Assembly (NCBI GenBank): GCA_014529385.2
Contig: CM043942.1
Coordinates: 55,801,340-55,865,339, forward strand
DNA from: Adiantum capillus-veneris
Lineage: Eukaryota > Streptophyta > Polypodiopsida > Polypodiales > Pteridaceae
Length of the DNA stretch: 64,000 bases
Direction of reading: 5' to 3'
A model generated the notes under the pieces. That model saw only the letters and a program-made list of their open reading frames with translations, ran no database searches and was not told where the DNA came from. Shown piece after piece: positions 1-12,270 of the stretch. Every line of letters begins with the position of its first letter. Positions within the stretch are counted from its first letter, which is position 1. The position numbers and the translations under genes are program-made.

Positions 1-627
1 TGTTTTCCAAGATAATTAGCAGCAAACAGAATATCAGGACGAGTGTTCATGCCAACAAAGTGAAAGACATCCAATCAAGTTAGCATAAGGTTGATTTGTG
101 ACAAGTTGACCGCCATTGTCAGAAGTGTTCTTCGTAGAGCTCGCAAGACAAGGTGTGTTGGCTGAATGTGCAGATTACATACCAAATTTTTGAATAGTAT
201 CTGCAATAAACTTTGACTGTCAAAGGAATAAAATACCTTTTGTACGGTTCCGTTGGATTTGAATGCCAAGACATGAGTGAATCTCTCCAAGATCCACCAT
301 ATCAAATGCAGAAGACAATAACTTTTTCACTTGCTGAAGAAATCCCAAATCATTGGAAACAAGGATGGTATCATCCACATAAAGAGCAAGAATCACAAAA
401 CTGCTACCTTGGCGTTTTATGTATAAGTTGGGGTCTGACAAGCAAGAGATGAATCCTTTAGAGGTGAGAAAAAGATCAAATTTTGTATACCAGGCTCGCG
501 AAGCTTGTTTGAGACCATATAGTGCCTTATGAAGTTGAGCAACAAGGTCTTCTTTACCTGGAATAACAAACCCTTCTGGTTGTTCCATATAAATTTCCTC
601 TTCCAAGTCACCATTAAGAAAAGCAGT
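1..627 (-). pseudogene. Copia A reverse transcriptase, C-terminal half (broken)
   Basis: The frame continues from 628 after a TGA that falls inside the conserved MDV-x-TAFLNGDL block. It contains the LYGLKQASRAWY motif and the catalytic YVDD motif (ALYVDDTILV) near 330-365. A second in-frame TGA lies at 217-219, just before QSKFIADTIQKFG. Near position 55 a frameshift separates YANLIG from the NTRPDI block that normally follows. The RNase H part lies beyond the window. This is the polymerase that would copy the element RNA into DNA in cytoplasmic particles; this copy cannot make it intact. Confidence 0.85.
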
Positions 628-2360
628 TCACACATCCATTTGATGAGCTTCTAAATCAAATTGAACAGCAAATGCCAATAAAACTCGAACACTTGTAATG
701 TGAACAACTGGTGAAAAAGTCTCTTGATAATCAACACCAACTACTTGGGAGTAAACTTTTGCAACTAAACGCACCTTGAACTTGTCAAAAGATCCATCTG
801 CTTTTACTTTTATCTTATACACCCACTTACATTTAATAGTTGTACGACAAGGAGGTAATTCAGTTAGTATCCATGTACCTTTAGAGATAAGAGAATCGTA
901 CTCTACTTCCATAGCCTCTTGCCATTGATCCTTTTGTGGTGAAGAGATAGCTTCATCATAAGTAATGGGATCTTCGGAAGTAGAAAAAGCATTATCAGCA
1001 ATATCGTCATCATAAACATGACATGAGCCATGTTCAAAATCAATAGGCAGATCAACAAAAATATCAATATTATCATTGGCAACATTCGGAATGGATGGTT
1101 GTGAAGAGGAAAGTTGCTCTATTGGAAGAGTTTCATCTTCTGAAAGAAATGGAAAAGCCTGAAGCAATGATTTAGTATCATCAGAATCATCCATGGACCA
1201 TGAGCCTCCCATAAGCTGTTCGTTAAAAGTAGCATCACGATTCACAATTACTTTCTTGGAGGAAGGGTCATAGAATTTGTAGCCTTTGGAAGTGTCAGAA
1301 TATCCAATAAAAATAACTTTAAGACCAGGAGCATCAAGCTTTGTTCGTGCTTCTTTGGGAACATGAATATAAACAATACATCCAAAGGTTCGAAAATGAG
1401 ATACAGAAGGAATGTCACCTGTCCATGCCGTGATGGGTATCTTACCAGAGGGTGCAGTAGTAGGAAGATGATTCTGAATAAATACTGCTGTCAAAGTAGC
1501 TTCAGCCCAAAAAACACGAGATAAGATAGAATGAATCAGCATACATCTTACAGCATTGAGAATAGTGCGATTCTTTCGTTCAACAACACCGTTCTGTTGA
1601 GGCGAATATGGAATAGTGTGTTCATGATGAATTCCATTGTCAGCACAGTAACTCACAAACTCCCGAGAAACATATTCGCCTCCATTGTCACTACGAAGCT
1701 TCTTAAGGCGACGACCAGTTTGAAGTTCCGCAGCCTTGTGGAATTGATTGAAAACAGATAAGGCTTCAGATTTTTGTCTAAGTAGAAATACAGTCATATA
1801 CCTTGAGAAATCATCAATGAAAGTAATGAAGTAGTGATATTGTGATCTCGAAGAAGGTAGAGGTCCACATATATCAGTATGAACAAGATCCAATATTTCA
1901 TGAGAATAAGTTCTATTTGAAAGAGGAAAGGGTTTGCGATTGTGTTTCCCAAGAGCACAAAATTCACAAATTCCCATATGGGGATGGGCTTTAAGATCCA
2001 TGCCATGAACAAGATCACGACGTTGAAGATCAAGGAGTTTTGAGAAATCAGCATGAACAAAACGGTGATGCTATACTTTGCAATCATGATCACTTGGAGC
2101 AGTGACAACATTTGCTACAGCATCGCTGAGAGAGAGTTCAAACAAATTACCATTTTGAGGAGCAGTGGCTATAGTCTGTCCATCTTTCTCAATTCGGCAT
2201 TTGGTATGATCAAATCCAACAAACAGACCAAGATCAACAAGTCTAGCAACTGCAAGAAGATTACCTTGAAGATTTGGTACATGTAATACTCCTCACAAAA
2301 TTCGAGTGGAAGAAGATAAGGTACCAAGATATAAGTCTCCAATACCCTTTACTTGATAAG
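628..2360 (-). pseudogene. Copia A protease tail, integrase and start of reverse transcriptase
   Basis: From high to low coordinates: the end of the protease, the pre-integrase zinc region (H..H with CEFCALGKH near 1945), then the integrase core with HTDICGP, LRSDNGGEY and QQNGVVERKN, which supply the D, D and E of the catalytic triad. A low-complexity acidic linker follows. The reverse transcriptase then begins at W-x-AM-x-E (near 920) with CKWVYKIK and VDYQETFSPVV. The longest open stretch is 457 codons (2001-628). Upstream of it an in-frame stop replaces the Trp expected in the KVWHHRF block near 2070, where G still encodes Trp. The open stretch ends at a TGA within the reverse transcriptase. 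Confidence 0.88.
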
Positions 2361-2368
2361 TAGTATCA

Positions 2369-3530
2369 TCAGCAAGATAAAACAACACATTGAACTGGCA
2401 AAGGATGATAGTTATGGAGCCACTTAGACTGATATGTCATATTTCTTGTAGCACCAGAATCGACAATAAAAAGTGATCCATCGCGTACATGAAGTATTCT
2501 GTCTGGAGCAACTGAACATAGGACGCAACTTGTTTCTGGTACAATGTTGTTTCGATGTTCAGTAGCATATGCTCTATTCCGATCTGTGTCGAATCGACGC
2601 TTATAGCACATATGAGTGGGATGATCAGATCGTCCACAATATTCACAAGAAGAAGAAGAAGAGTCTCTAGATAAACGTGGTTGTTTTGTGGTAATATTGT
2701 GTTCTTCATCATATTGACGTGCCCAACAATCATCTTCAGTATGGCCATTTCTGTTGCAGTAAGAACATTGCTTATTAGGAAATTTGAGACGAGAGAAAAT
2801 ATTACCGCGACGGCCACCTCTGCGGTTTCCTCGTTGAAATGGACGCCTTCGAGCATAAAAATCCCGTTCCATCTATTGTGACTCAGTCTCCTCTTGTGAA
2901 ATCATAGCTGTATCATGACTAGCATTACGACGTTCTTGACATTGAGAGTATTCAATTAAAGACATGCAGGCTTGGTCGAAATCAAGACCATCTTTATTAG
3001 AGAGAATAGTAACAATGTTATCATAAGAAGAGTCCTTCACCGTATCAAGGAGAAGTGTAATCAGTTGCTTTTGTGGAACAAGATCCCGTCATGGCAGTAC
3101 CAACTTCATATTGTAACTTGTTAAGCAACCCTCTCAAATAAAGTATTTCTGTGACAGATTTCTTCTGAAAGTTTGCAATAAGGTACTTCCATACGTCGTG
3201 GGAAGTAGGCAGTTCATACATATCAAGCAAAAGGGAATCAGTAAGAGTAGAAAGAATATACCGACGAGCTGCTTTATCACGTCGTTGCCAATCCGTATAG
3301 GCAACATTCCAATTTTCAAATATAGGTCCTTCAGTGATAAGCACGTTATCATTATCCGTATCAACAAGTTGAGGCGGACAAACACGATTTCCAAGAACAA
3401 CATTGGAGAGTTCATCGCCTTCAAGAATCAACAACATCTTTGCTTTCCAGCCTGGAAAACCTTGACCTTGAAAAGGAGGAACAGAACGCTGGCGAGAAGG
3501 AAAGCCGTTGACGAGAATATTCATAGCCAT
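2369..3530 (-). pseudogene. Copia A gag and protease start (broken)
   Basis: The likely start is the ATG at 3530-3528 (MAMNILVNG), the same start as in G. The N-terminal gag domain is followed by two CX2CX4HX4C zinc knuckles (CSYCNRNGHTEDDC and CEYCGRSDHPTHMC) and the protease active site VDSGAT near 2455. Compared with G, about 57 bp are missing near 3082, which shifts the frame, and a TAG precedes the MERDF segment near 2873. Gag would form the particle, bind element RNA through the knuckles, and be cut by the protease. Confidence 0.88.
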
Positions 3531-3550
3531 ATCTTGTTGCGAGAAGACGT

Positions 3551-4696
3551 TGTGAGCGGGATGAAAACACACACAGCGCCTCTATAACGACCCGACACAC
3601 ACTCTTGGGAAGATACACACACACACTATGGGGCACCACTCGGCTTACACAACACACCTGGCCGAGACAGGGAACACACCTCTGGAGTGAGAGGAGAGAG
3701 ACTATCCACTTGCCCACTCCACACAGACACACACACACACACACACACCCAAAAAACTCAGCTCAAAAGAGGAGAATTTCTGATGTTTAGATACAAATGA
3801 GCTTGGGCCAACACCAATGGGGCAAACAGCTCACACAATATGGGTAAAATAAGCCAGATACAATCACAAACTGGAGCAGAAACTTCGCTCATAGGAGAAA
3901 CTTACACAGAAAAACAGCAGGAAAAGAGTGAGGAATTTGGCAAAATGGACAGCGCCATCGCGTCCGGAACGGCCCAAAACCCCAGTCTACAATGTCAAAG
4001 TGCTCAAATCCGACCTCGGATGAGCAGTTTACGGCCAAAACAGGCTCCAAAATGAGCAAAAACACAGCTGCGGCTGTTCCTCCTCTCTTCTCCACGTTTT
4101 TTTCTGGTCTTCTCTCTGTTTTTTCAGTTACCACACTTAGCTTTCTTAGTTGGGCACCCTTGGCCTTTTAGATGACCTCAAACGGACCCCGAACAGGCCA
4201 AAAACTGACCTCGCAGTGCATAGTTGTCACCTTTTTTTGCATCATTCGCACACCTGGCACTCAGCTTTTTTCCAATAATGCACCTCGCCACCACGTGAAG
4301 TGGCCCCAAAAAAAGGTCCTAATGATGACCTTTCTGCATAACTCTCACAAGAAAACACCCACGTTGTGTCCGTCCTCATCCACGTGCAAATATTGACCTC
4401 GTTCGCCCTCCTGACGCCACTAGATGCCATCTGACGCACCTGCTGACCTCACGTCGTCGGCCCGCGGATAGCTTCCTCGAGAAGTTTTACGCGCTATAAA
4501 CTCCTCATTATTGTAGAAAAAACATACTGGTACTGGTGATAGTGAAAATCGATGCACTATGTACACGGTGTCCTTCCTGTACACATGTGGGCCCCACGTA
4601 ACCACCTGGCTCTAGAAAATGGGCAATACTTTATTTGATGCACCATGCATGGGTATGTACATATGCGCAATCCCTTGCTCCAAAAAACTCCTGACA
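3551..4696 (-). repeat. 3' LTR of element B
   Basis: This 1146-bp copy matches 11125-12270. It starts and ends with the canonical TG...CA. It contains a (CA)n microsatellite near 3725-3750 that differs by one base between the two LTRs. No protein is encoded; cysteine- and valine-rich readings across this stretch are translations of the CA repeat. Confidence 0.95.
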
Positions 4697-4724
4697 TAAT
4701 TTGCCCATCCCCTAGCCTGCTAGA
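4697..4724 (-). other. Polypurine tract next to 3' LTR of B
   Basis: On the minus strand the sequence just before the 3' LTR is purine-rich (CTAGGGGATGGGCAAATTA), the expected primer for plus-strand DNA synthesis. It begins only about 10 bases after the pol stop codon, so B has almost no 3' untranslated stretch between pol and the LTR. Confidence 0.7.
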
Positions 4725-7700
4725 TCATTCATGATCATCAACAGCAAAGAGAGATATGAGACTCGCCGCATCACAAGTCTCCTCATCCTTCACCAACATT
4801 TCTTGCTCCACCGACAACTCATCTTGTTCCACCATCATCAATCTAGCATGATACAATTTAAGACGCAATCCATTTACCCTTGACTTATGTAGAACACCAT
4901 CCAGGTTAGCCAGCTGATATGTGCCATTTGGAAAACACTCTACTACCTTGAAAGGGCCTTCCCACTTAATTTGAAACTTCTTTTGGAAGGTGTTGTCCAG
5001 CTTACTGTTGTAGCGCAAAACCAAGTCATGTTGCTTGATACCCTTACTTTTGACCTTTTCATTTAGCTTTGTCAAAGCCTTATCCTGCCTCTGCCCATAA
5101 TGCTCCAAAGCGCTCATCCTATCCAACTGGACCTCTTGTAACTGCAAGAGCCTCTCTTTGAATGCATCACTAGGCGGCCCAAGCAACTTCTCTAACATCT
5201 TGACCGCAGGCAACTCTACCTCCACAGGCAATAGTGCTTCCTTTCCATACACCAAATGAAATGGAGTAAACCCTGTACCTGTCTTCACCGAAGTACGGTA
5301 AGCCCATAATGCACTAGGCAATTCCAAATCCCAATTCTTTCCTTGGTGCTCTGTCACTTTTGAAAGAATCTGTACCAACTCACCATTGAATCTTTCATTC
5401 AAGCCATTACACTGCGGGTAATAAGGAGTGGTATGCTGGTGCCTAATCTTCATCTTTGTGCATAAGAAGTCTAGCAGTTTAGCTCTAAATCCTGGCCCCT
5501 TATCTGAAAGTAGCTCTAATGGCACCCCAAACTTGCAACATATTTCATCATACACAAATTTTGCCACATCCTTTGCAGTGATCTGTTTTACTGCTATAGC
5601 CTCTGCCCATCTAGAGAGATAGTCCACTGCCGTCAAGATATAGCTTTTGCCCCTGCTTGTGATAGGTAACGGGCCTATTGCATCAATCCCCCACTTTTCA
5701 AACACATCAAACGCCATAATGGCTTTTCGTAGCTCTGGCTTCAACACTCTCTTCCCAAATGCTTGACACCTATTGCAAGACCTACACCAATGGTGAACAT
5801 CCTTGTGCAAACTAGGCCATACATACCCCTCTTGCAAAATCTTATGCAAGGTGATCTTTAGAGCAAAATGGCCACCACATGCGCCTTCATGATTCTCTTC
5901 CAACACTCTATAAAGCTCCTCCCGCCAAGGTACACATCTCAACACGAGATCAGCCCCTTTCATGTATAAGACATCACCAATCAATTTGTACCTGTATGCT
6001 CTACGCACAAAGCCATACTTCTTAGACTTCTGAATCTCCTTTGGAATGATTCCTGTTAGCAAAAACTCCTCTTCTTGAGCCAAACTTTCCCGGCCATGAT
6101 AAAGAGGTAAATTGGTCCTCAACACGAATAGCTCCCCAATCATGCCTTGAGCTGCTTCATGTGCCTCTCCATTTAGAGCACGTTCAATGTGTCTGATACT
6201 CCATGCTTCAAACTTTTTTAACAGGCCTTTAATTCTGAAGCACATTTCCTTCAATGAGGTGTTCTTGCTCTTCCACACACCCAGCACTTGCTTCACCACT
6301 AACAAGGCATCACCTTTTATGCTCAACCTTCGAACCCCATGCTTCAAACAAATGTGTAATCCGGCTTCCAATGTAGCATATTCAGCCTCATTGTTACTAT
6401 GCGCATCCAATTTGAACCCTCTCTTGCATACTAGCTTCCCCTCTGGATCATAAAGTGCTATACCCCCTGAAGCTGCATCGTGGCTCTTTCTGTATGAACC
6501 ATCAAAGAACAACACATGTGCATTGCTGATCTGTGGCACTTCTTCAGCTACCTTTCTCACCACCTCTTCCTTAACAATAAGGGGATTCTCCTTGTAGGTC
6601 AACAAATCAGCTAGGGTAGCCCTTGTACTATCTTCCACTAGAAAAGAGAACTCGAACTCTTGCAGCTCAATTACCCATTTCTTCACCACATTTGACATGT
6701 TAGTACCATTAATTAACTGTGGCAAAAAGGCATAACTCGTCAAGAAAACAAAAGGCCGTGGTAGCAAGTAATGACGAAATCGTCGACAAGCAAATATTAC
6801 ACTGGCCATCACTAGCTCTACTTCCGATAACTTTCTCTCCGCTACCAACTTCACTCGGCTTGCACAATACACTGGCCTCATATAATGGCTGCCCTTCCCC
6901 TTTTGCAATAGCATGGCTCCAATGGCATCATCCCCACTGATGGATTTACATAAAAAACTTTCTCCCAATCAGGAGCCTGCATGGCTGACAACCCCCCTAA
7001 CACCTCTTTCACCTCTTGAAACACTTCTTCACACTTGTCATCCCATTGCAATGGATCATGCTTTGCCACTTGCTGTAATGGATAAAGAAGCTGCGAAGAC
7101 AATGGAATAAACCGTGCCATGTACTTCACTTTGTGTATAAAGGTTGCCAATTGCTTCGTACTCATAGGTGATGGAAGAAGAATAATAGACTTCACCTTAT
7201 CTGGATCAGCCTCAATGCCATTTTCTGACACCATATGGCCCAATAACTTCACCCTTGGCTGTGCTAGATGACATTTCTTTGGATTTAGTTGTCCTCCACA
7301 TTCATCATATCGAGCCAATACCATCTGCAACTTCTCATGATGCTCAGCCCTACTGCTATAGACACAGAAGTCGTCCATAAAAGCCTTAACACAACTACCA
7401 ATGAATGGTTCCAACACCCAATTTGCTCTTTCTTGATAGAAAGATGGTCCATTTGACAACCCAAATGGCAATACTGTGTAGCAATAGCAGCCCCATGGCG
7501 TAATAAAAGCTGTCTTTGTGCGGTCTTTAAGAGCAATCTTCAATTGAAAATAGCCTGAAAAACCATCACACACACTGTACCTCTCATAACCTGCCACTGA
7601 ATCCAAGATCTGATCGATGAATGGAAGAGGATATGGGTTCTTCTTAGTGGCTGTGTTTAAGGGTTTAAAATCTACACAGATTCTCCACTTCCCATCCTTC

Positions 7701-8317
7701 TTTGGACTGACTACAACTGGACTCACCCATTCTGTGGTCTCCACAGGGACTATGAACCCTGCCTTCAATAACTTGTCCACCTCTTCTCGCAAGGCTTCCA
7801 TTTTCTCTTGACCCATCCTTCTTAGCCTTTGCCGCACTGGCTTAGCACCTTCTTTCAGCTCTATATGCATCTCTTCGCCCTTGAACCCTCTGATCTCTTC
7901 ATATGAAGTAATGAACAAATCAGGAAAACTAGCCAGCATGTGCAAATATATATCCTTCTCCATAGTTGAGAGGTCTCCACTGATCATTTGTGTCATCAAT
8001 TCCTGCTTCTTTGACAACTCAACCTTGGTTTGCATCAGCCCTTCAATCACTTCATAAGGCCCTTCACTTTCATCTTCAACCTCATTCGCAAATGCAACTA
8101 AACCAAACTCCTGGATTTCTTTCTCCATCAAAAGAAATTCAACATCAGCATCCTCATCACTGCTGGTAGTGCTATCACTATCCTCATCTGTCACCGTGGA
8201 AGAGTCTTCATCACTAGACTCATCCTCATCTTCATAAAGCTCCTCTAATCGTTTCCTTGTGTCCATATTATAAAGCTTCTTGGTACTTGTATTTCTATAG
8301 AGGCTAATCGTACCATG
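4725..8317 (-). pseudogene. Element B pol: reverse transcriptase, two RNase H domains, integrase
   Basis: An ATG at 8266 (MDTRKRLEEL) starts an acidic linker and the reverse transcriptase, with KDGKWRICVDFKPLN, LPFGLSNGPSF and the catalytic FMDDF near 7370. A one-base deletion near 6931-6937 inside the following Ty3-type RNase H shifts the frame. That domain reads FYVNPSVG where an Asp is usual. The next frame (6968-4725) holds the archaeal-type RNase H (FFDGSYRK, HSNNEAEYATL, GDALLVVKQ), whose last acidic position reads EAHEAA instead of the EADALA seen in C. Then come the integrase HHCC finger (HWCRSCNRC) and core with WGIDAIG, LLSDKGPGF and NGLNERFNG. The sequence ends in a C-terminal domain with KWEGPFKVV. 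No chromodomain is visible. Confidence 0.9.
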
Positions 8318-10075
8318 TCACCGATCTTGAACATCCCCCACTGCATGTAACCATGGTCTGCCCAGTATAATAGGATATGCTCCCAACCCTGCTGGCATCA
8401 CATGAAAATCAACCACTGCCTTTGCATCATATGCCTCCACTTCTAAGCTCTTTACAACACCCAAGCATTTTACTTTTTGATGGTTTGCCAATCTGATCCG
8501 AAAACCTGACACCCCAGCCACTGTGAGACCCATCTTCTCAACGCATGAGTGTGTTATGACGCATATTTGGGCTCCGCCATCCACATAACCTTGTCCCAAA
8601 TTTTTCCTTTTATGCCACACATCTACTATTGGACAAATGTCTGGTAGCTCATCCATTGCCAACACCTTTACTGAACCTCTCTCTGGCTCTTTCTCCATTG
8701 GGTTAACCATCCTCTTCCACTGTCGCTTTAGCTTAGGCACCATCTCTATAAGCTGCCCAAAAGTAACATCTGCCTTCCTGATCGTCAGATCCTCCTTCAA
8801 GTCATAGCTTAATTGCCCATCCCCTAGTGGAAAATCTGAAACATGAAACTTTCGACGAGCTCTCCTTTTCCTCTTGGCCTTGACATCCTCGCCTTCATGG
8901 CTCTTTCCTTTCTTCTTACTAGGACCTGGGGCACTTCTTCCTTCCTTATCCTCTGTGGTCCTCTTCCCAATAGGCATCACTAATCTATCCTCTAGCTTTG
9001 ATGCCTTCTCCAAGGTGACTACACTTAACACTTTTGTCTTTCCCTTTTCCTCTTGGGTTAATCCACTGGTTCCTTTATCTCCCTTAATTTCGATGCCATA
9101 ATCATTTGACCTAGTTAACACCTGTCTTGGCAATGGATACATGTCTCCCCCCATCCTTGGTGGCTTATCACATTGCGGGCTGATGTGACCCAACTCTCCA
9201 CAATTGTAACATGTGGGCGTCTGCCTCCAAAACCTACCATTGCTTTGTCCAACACCATTCCTAGGCCTTTCTTCACCTCCTGGCTGATTTGCAAACCTCC
9301 CTTGACCTCGATTATTTCCCACTTGACCTAGCATGTTTACGCTGAGATTCTTCATCAAATCTACCATTTGCCTCATGTCTTGCCTTAGCCCATCATCTTG
9401 CACTGCTGTAGTGAACCCTGCTGGCATAACCTAAGTAGTAACAGGAACCACTGGTTCGTGATGAACCCCTGGCATGCGACCTTGTAAAGAGTCAATAGGC
9501 TGAAATTCAGACCTCATGGGCAAAGACTCCACCCCTAACTGTCTCATTTATCTCAGCTTCCACTCTTTGTTCCTTGCTACCTCTAGTGCATCTTCATATG
9601 TCCTAGGCTTCTTTAGCTCTACTCTCCAACGTATATTCTCCCAAAGACCAGCCAAGAACCTGTCCTTCTTCATCATGTCAGGCGGGGGTACCTGTGGTGC
9701 TAAAGCCTTGCACATTCGCTCCCATGCCAATGAAAACTTACGTATGTACGCATCTACTGGCTCACCTTCCTTTTGCACCAAAGCCTGTACTTCTTGCTAC
9801 ACTTTGTCAGGGTCTTCTATCTTCACAAACTCCACTTCCAATCCATGCCTTAGATTGTCCCAACTCAATCTTATAGGTGGATCAGCCATACACAACTCCT
9901 CTTCAAATGCCTTGGACCAAACTCGTGCATCACTCTTCAAACAAATTTGGAGAAGGCGCAACATCTGCGCAGGGTCATGAATCTGGTTGCTACTGCAGGC
10001 AACCTCCATCTTTTCCAGAAAGTCCTCCACATCTTCATCACTTCTTCCATGAAACTCCGGATAAGAGAAAGCCAT
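8318..10075 (-). pseudogene. Element B gag and protease, four in-frame stops
   Basis: Starts at the ATG at 10075 (MAFSYPEFHGRSDEDVEDFL), matching E and, more distantly, C. One frame runs throughout but is cut by TAG at 9797, TAA at 9548, TAG at 9428 and TGA at 8318. The TAA and the TGA are also present in E; the two TAGs are private to B. A CX2CX4HX4C knuckle (CYNCGELGHISPQC) lies near 9180-9220. The protease active site reads YVDGGAQIC near 8580; DGG instead of DTG or DSG is common in plant Tat and Athila proteases as I know them. The frame continues for 17 codons past the TGA to the pol ATG at 8266. Confidence 0.9.
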
Positions 10076-10159
10076 GGCTAGAGAACCCCTTCAAATAAAC
10101 GTGCAAGAACCCAAAACTTTTCACTACCCAATCCCCAGAAACTTCAATGGAGCTCAGCT

Positions 10160-10378
10160 TTAGATGAGAACAAACACATGCACATCAAATGAGTTTTCAT
10201 AGTTGATCATCGGAATTACAACAGGCAAAGGACATTCCAGGATCTCTCTCAATCTTCTTGGCCCAAACATAAAGACTATGCGCTGCTGGAAAAAGATCTT
10301 CCTGGACACATGAACATTAATCTGAATTCTTTGAGTTAAATGAAAAGGAGTGAACTGAGGGCCATTTTGATCATCCAT
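10160..10378 (-). CDS. Conserved 72-aa leader protein of element B, unknown function
   Basis: The first ATG in frame gives 72 codons (MDDQNGPQF...) ending in TAA, 84 bases before the gag ATG. The core is PFH, then RKIFFQQRI, FGPRRLREIL, and a C-terminal SFDVHVFVLI. The same frame is intact in E with 12 codon differences, 9 synonymous and 3 replacement by hand count. A homologue sits in the same position in family C (16257-16484), with 31 of 62 aligned residues identical and no gaps. I see no signal peptide, zinc site or catalytic motif; the sequence alternates basic and hydrophobic stretches. Tat/Ogre elements are known to carry an extra reading frame upstream of gag, and this may be a short version. 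Its function is unknown. Confidence 0.75.
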   Translation of the reverse strand: MDDQNGPQFTPFHLTQRIQINVHVSRKIFFQQRIVFMFGPRRLREILECPLPVVIPMINYENSFDVHVFVLI

Positions 10379-11100
10379 TAAAGCCAACCATGAAGCTCCC
10401 AAGAAAGCACAACTGTCTTATCCTCTGATTTTGCCAAAATTTCAGCAGCATAACAGCATAAATGGCTCAAAATACCAAAAAACCAGCCATCATAACTTGG
10501 GAAAATTTCGACAGAGTTCCCCCAGAAGTAGAGCAGTAGGAACCCAAAATATAGACTGTCTATGTACGCATAAACTGTCAACAATAGAACCCGAGCATCA
10601 AGTAGGACTCACTAGTACATAGCCTATGGCGAGGTCACGAAAAGGGTGCTCCAGCTACCTGTATCACCGAAAGGATCTCCACATTTGAGAATCCCCCAGC
10701 TCAATAAAAACCTCACGCTATCGACCCTCACACGAAAGCTAATGCAAATCGCGTATAGTCAAGTCTTAGAAATGACTACCTTCCAGACCAAGTCTCAGAA
10801 ATGGCTGGGACTGCCAAATAAAACCATATATGGCTCCACAAAGGCGTACAATGGCAGTTTCCACAAGTAACGTACAATCCAGCAGACAATGCGCTCAAAT
10901 AGGCGCCAAGTGATGCATTCCCACAACAACTGCAAGTGATATCACTGCTAGTATATCACTGTACTCCGGCTACCTGTACCTGTGTGAATCACCTGTACCT
11001 GCACCTGTCCCTATAACCTGTAACCTATAATCTGCAACCTGTAATCTACAATCCCGAAGCTCGAAGCTCGAAGCTCGAAGCAGAAGGTACTCGAAGAATA
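10379..11100 (-). other. Leader of element B between primer binding site and small reading frame
   Basis: No supportable gene is seen. On the minus strand it starts with short tandem motifs: CGAAGCTCGAAGCT units near 11053-11080, then ACAGGTTACAGG and ACAGGTAC-type repeats near 10970-11045. The same motifs occur in the leader of E. The rest is unique leader, aligned by eye with 61162-61862 in E. Confidence 0.7.
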
Positions 11101-11118
11101 TCCTCAGTGGGGGCACCA
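11101..11118 (-). other. Primer binding site of element B
   Basis: On the minus strand, six bases after the 5' LTR, the sequence is TGGTGCCCCCACTGAGGA. It would pair with a tRNA ending in UCCUCAGUGGGGGCACCA. The same site occurs in family C (15252) and a close variant in element I (35027-35044). I cannot name the tRNA. Confidence 0.8.
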
Positions 11119-11124
11119 AAAGAA

Positions 11125-12270
11125 TGTGAGCGGGATGAAAACACACACAGTGCCTCTATAACGACCCGACACACACTCTTGGGAAGATACACACACACAC
11201 TATGGGGCACCACTCGGCTTACACAACACACCTGGCCGAGACAGGGAACACACCTCTGGAGTGAGAGGAGAGAGACTATCCACTTGCCCACTCCACACAG
11301 ACACACACATACACACACACACCCAAAAAACTCAGCTCAAAAGAGGAGAATTTCTGATGTTTAGATAAAAATGAGCTTGGGCCAACACCAATGGGACAAA
11401 CAGCTCACACAATATGGGTAAAATAAGCCAGATACAATCACAAACTGGAGCAGAAACTTCGCTCATAGGAGAAACTTACACAGAAAAACAGCAGGAAAAG
11501 AGTGAGGAATTTGGCAAAATGGACAGCGCCATCGCGTCCGGAACGGCCCAAAACCACAGTCTACAATGTCAAAGTGCTCAAATCCGACCTCGGATGAGCA
11601 GTTTACGGCCAAAACAGGCTCCAAAATGAGCAAAAACACAGCTGCGGCTGTTCCTCCTCTCTTCTCCACGTTTTTTTCTGGTCTTCTCTCTGTTTTTTCA
11701 GTTACCACACTTAGCTTTCTTAGTTGGGCACCCTTGGCCTTTTAGATGACCTCAAACGGACCCCGAACAGGCCAAAAACTGACCTCGCAGTGCATAGTTG
11801 TCACCTTTTTTTGCATCATTCGCACACCTGGCACTCAGCTTTTTTCCAATAATGCACCTCGCCACCACGTGAAGTGGCCCCAAAAAAAGGTCCTAATGAT
11901 GACCTTTCTGCATAACTCTCACAAGAAAACACCCACGTTGTGTCCGTCCTCATCCACGTGCAAATATTGACCTCGTTCGCCCTCCTGACGCCACTAGATG
12001 CCATCTGACGCACCTGCTGACCTCACGTCGTTGGCCCGCGGATAGCTTCCTCGAGAAGTTTTACGCGCTATAAACTCCTCATTATTGTAGAAAAAACATA
12101 CTGGTACTGGTGATAGTGAAAATCGATGCACTATGTACACGGTGTCCTTCCTGTACACATGTGGGCCCCACGTAACCACCTGGCTCTAGAAAATGGGCAA
12201 TACTTTATTTGATGCACCATGCATGGGTATGTACATATGCGCAATCCCTTGCTCCAAAAAACTCCTGACA
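11125..12270 (-). repeat. 5' LTR of element B
   Basis: The 1146-bp partner of 3551-4696, differing at about 6 positions by eye. In element orientation it starts TGTCAGGAG at 12270 and ends CGCTCACA at 11125. The flank beyond 12270 is ACGTATAAG, which continues the leader of element A. Confidence 0.95.

Larger units (their letters stand above)
3551..12270 (-). mobile_element. Tat-like Ty3/gypsy retrotransposon B, nearly complete
   Basis: Two 1146-bp LTRs (3551-4696 and 11125-12270) start TGTCAGGAG and end CGCTCACA when read on the minus strand. They differ at about 6 positions by eye, so the insertion is recent. The target duplication is ACGT (3547-3550 and 12271-12274); joining the flanks restores the sequence seen in element G with one mismatch. 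Internal order: primer binding site, leader with a conserved small reading frame, gag, protease, reverse transcriptase, RNase H, second archaeal-type RNase H, integrase, polypurine tract. The dual RNase H places it in the Tat/Ogre-like group. Four in-frame stops and one frameshift break gag-pol. Element E (60000 onward) is a second member. Confidence 0.95.

Noticed and set aside
3421-3744. Cys/Val-rich open frame on the minus strand (repeated at 11046-11318)
   Set aside because: It is a translation of the (CA)n microsatellite and LTR end of element B running into A; the frame crosses an insertion border.
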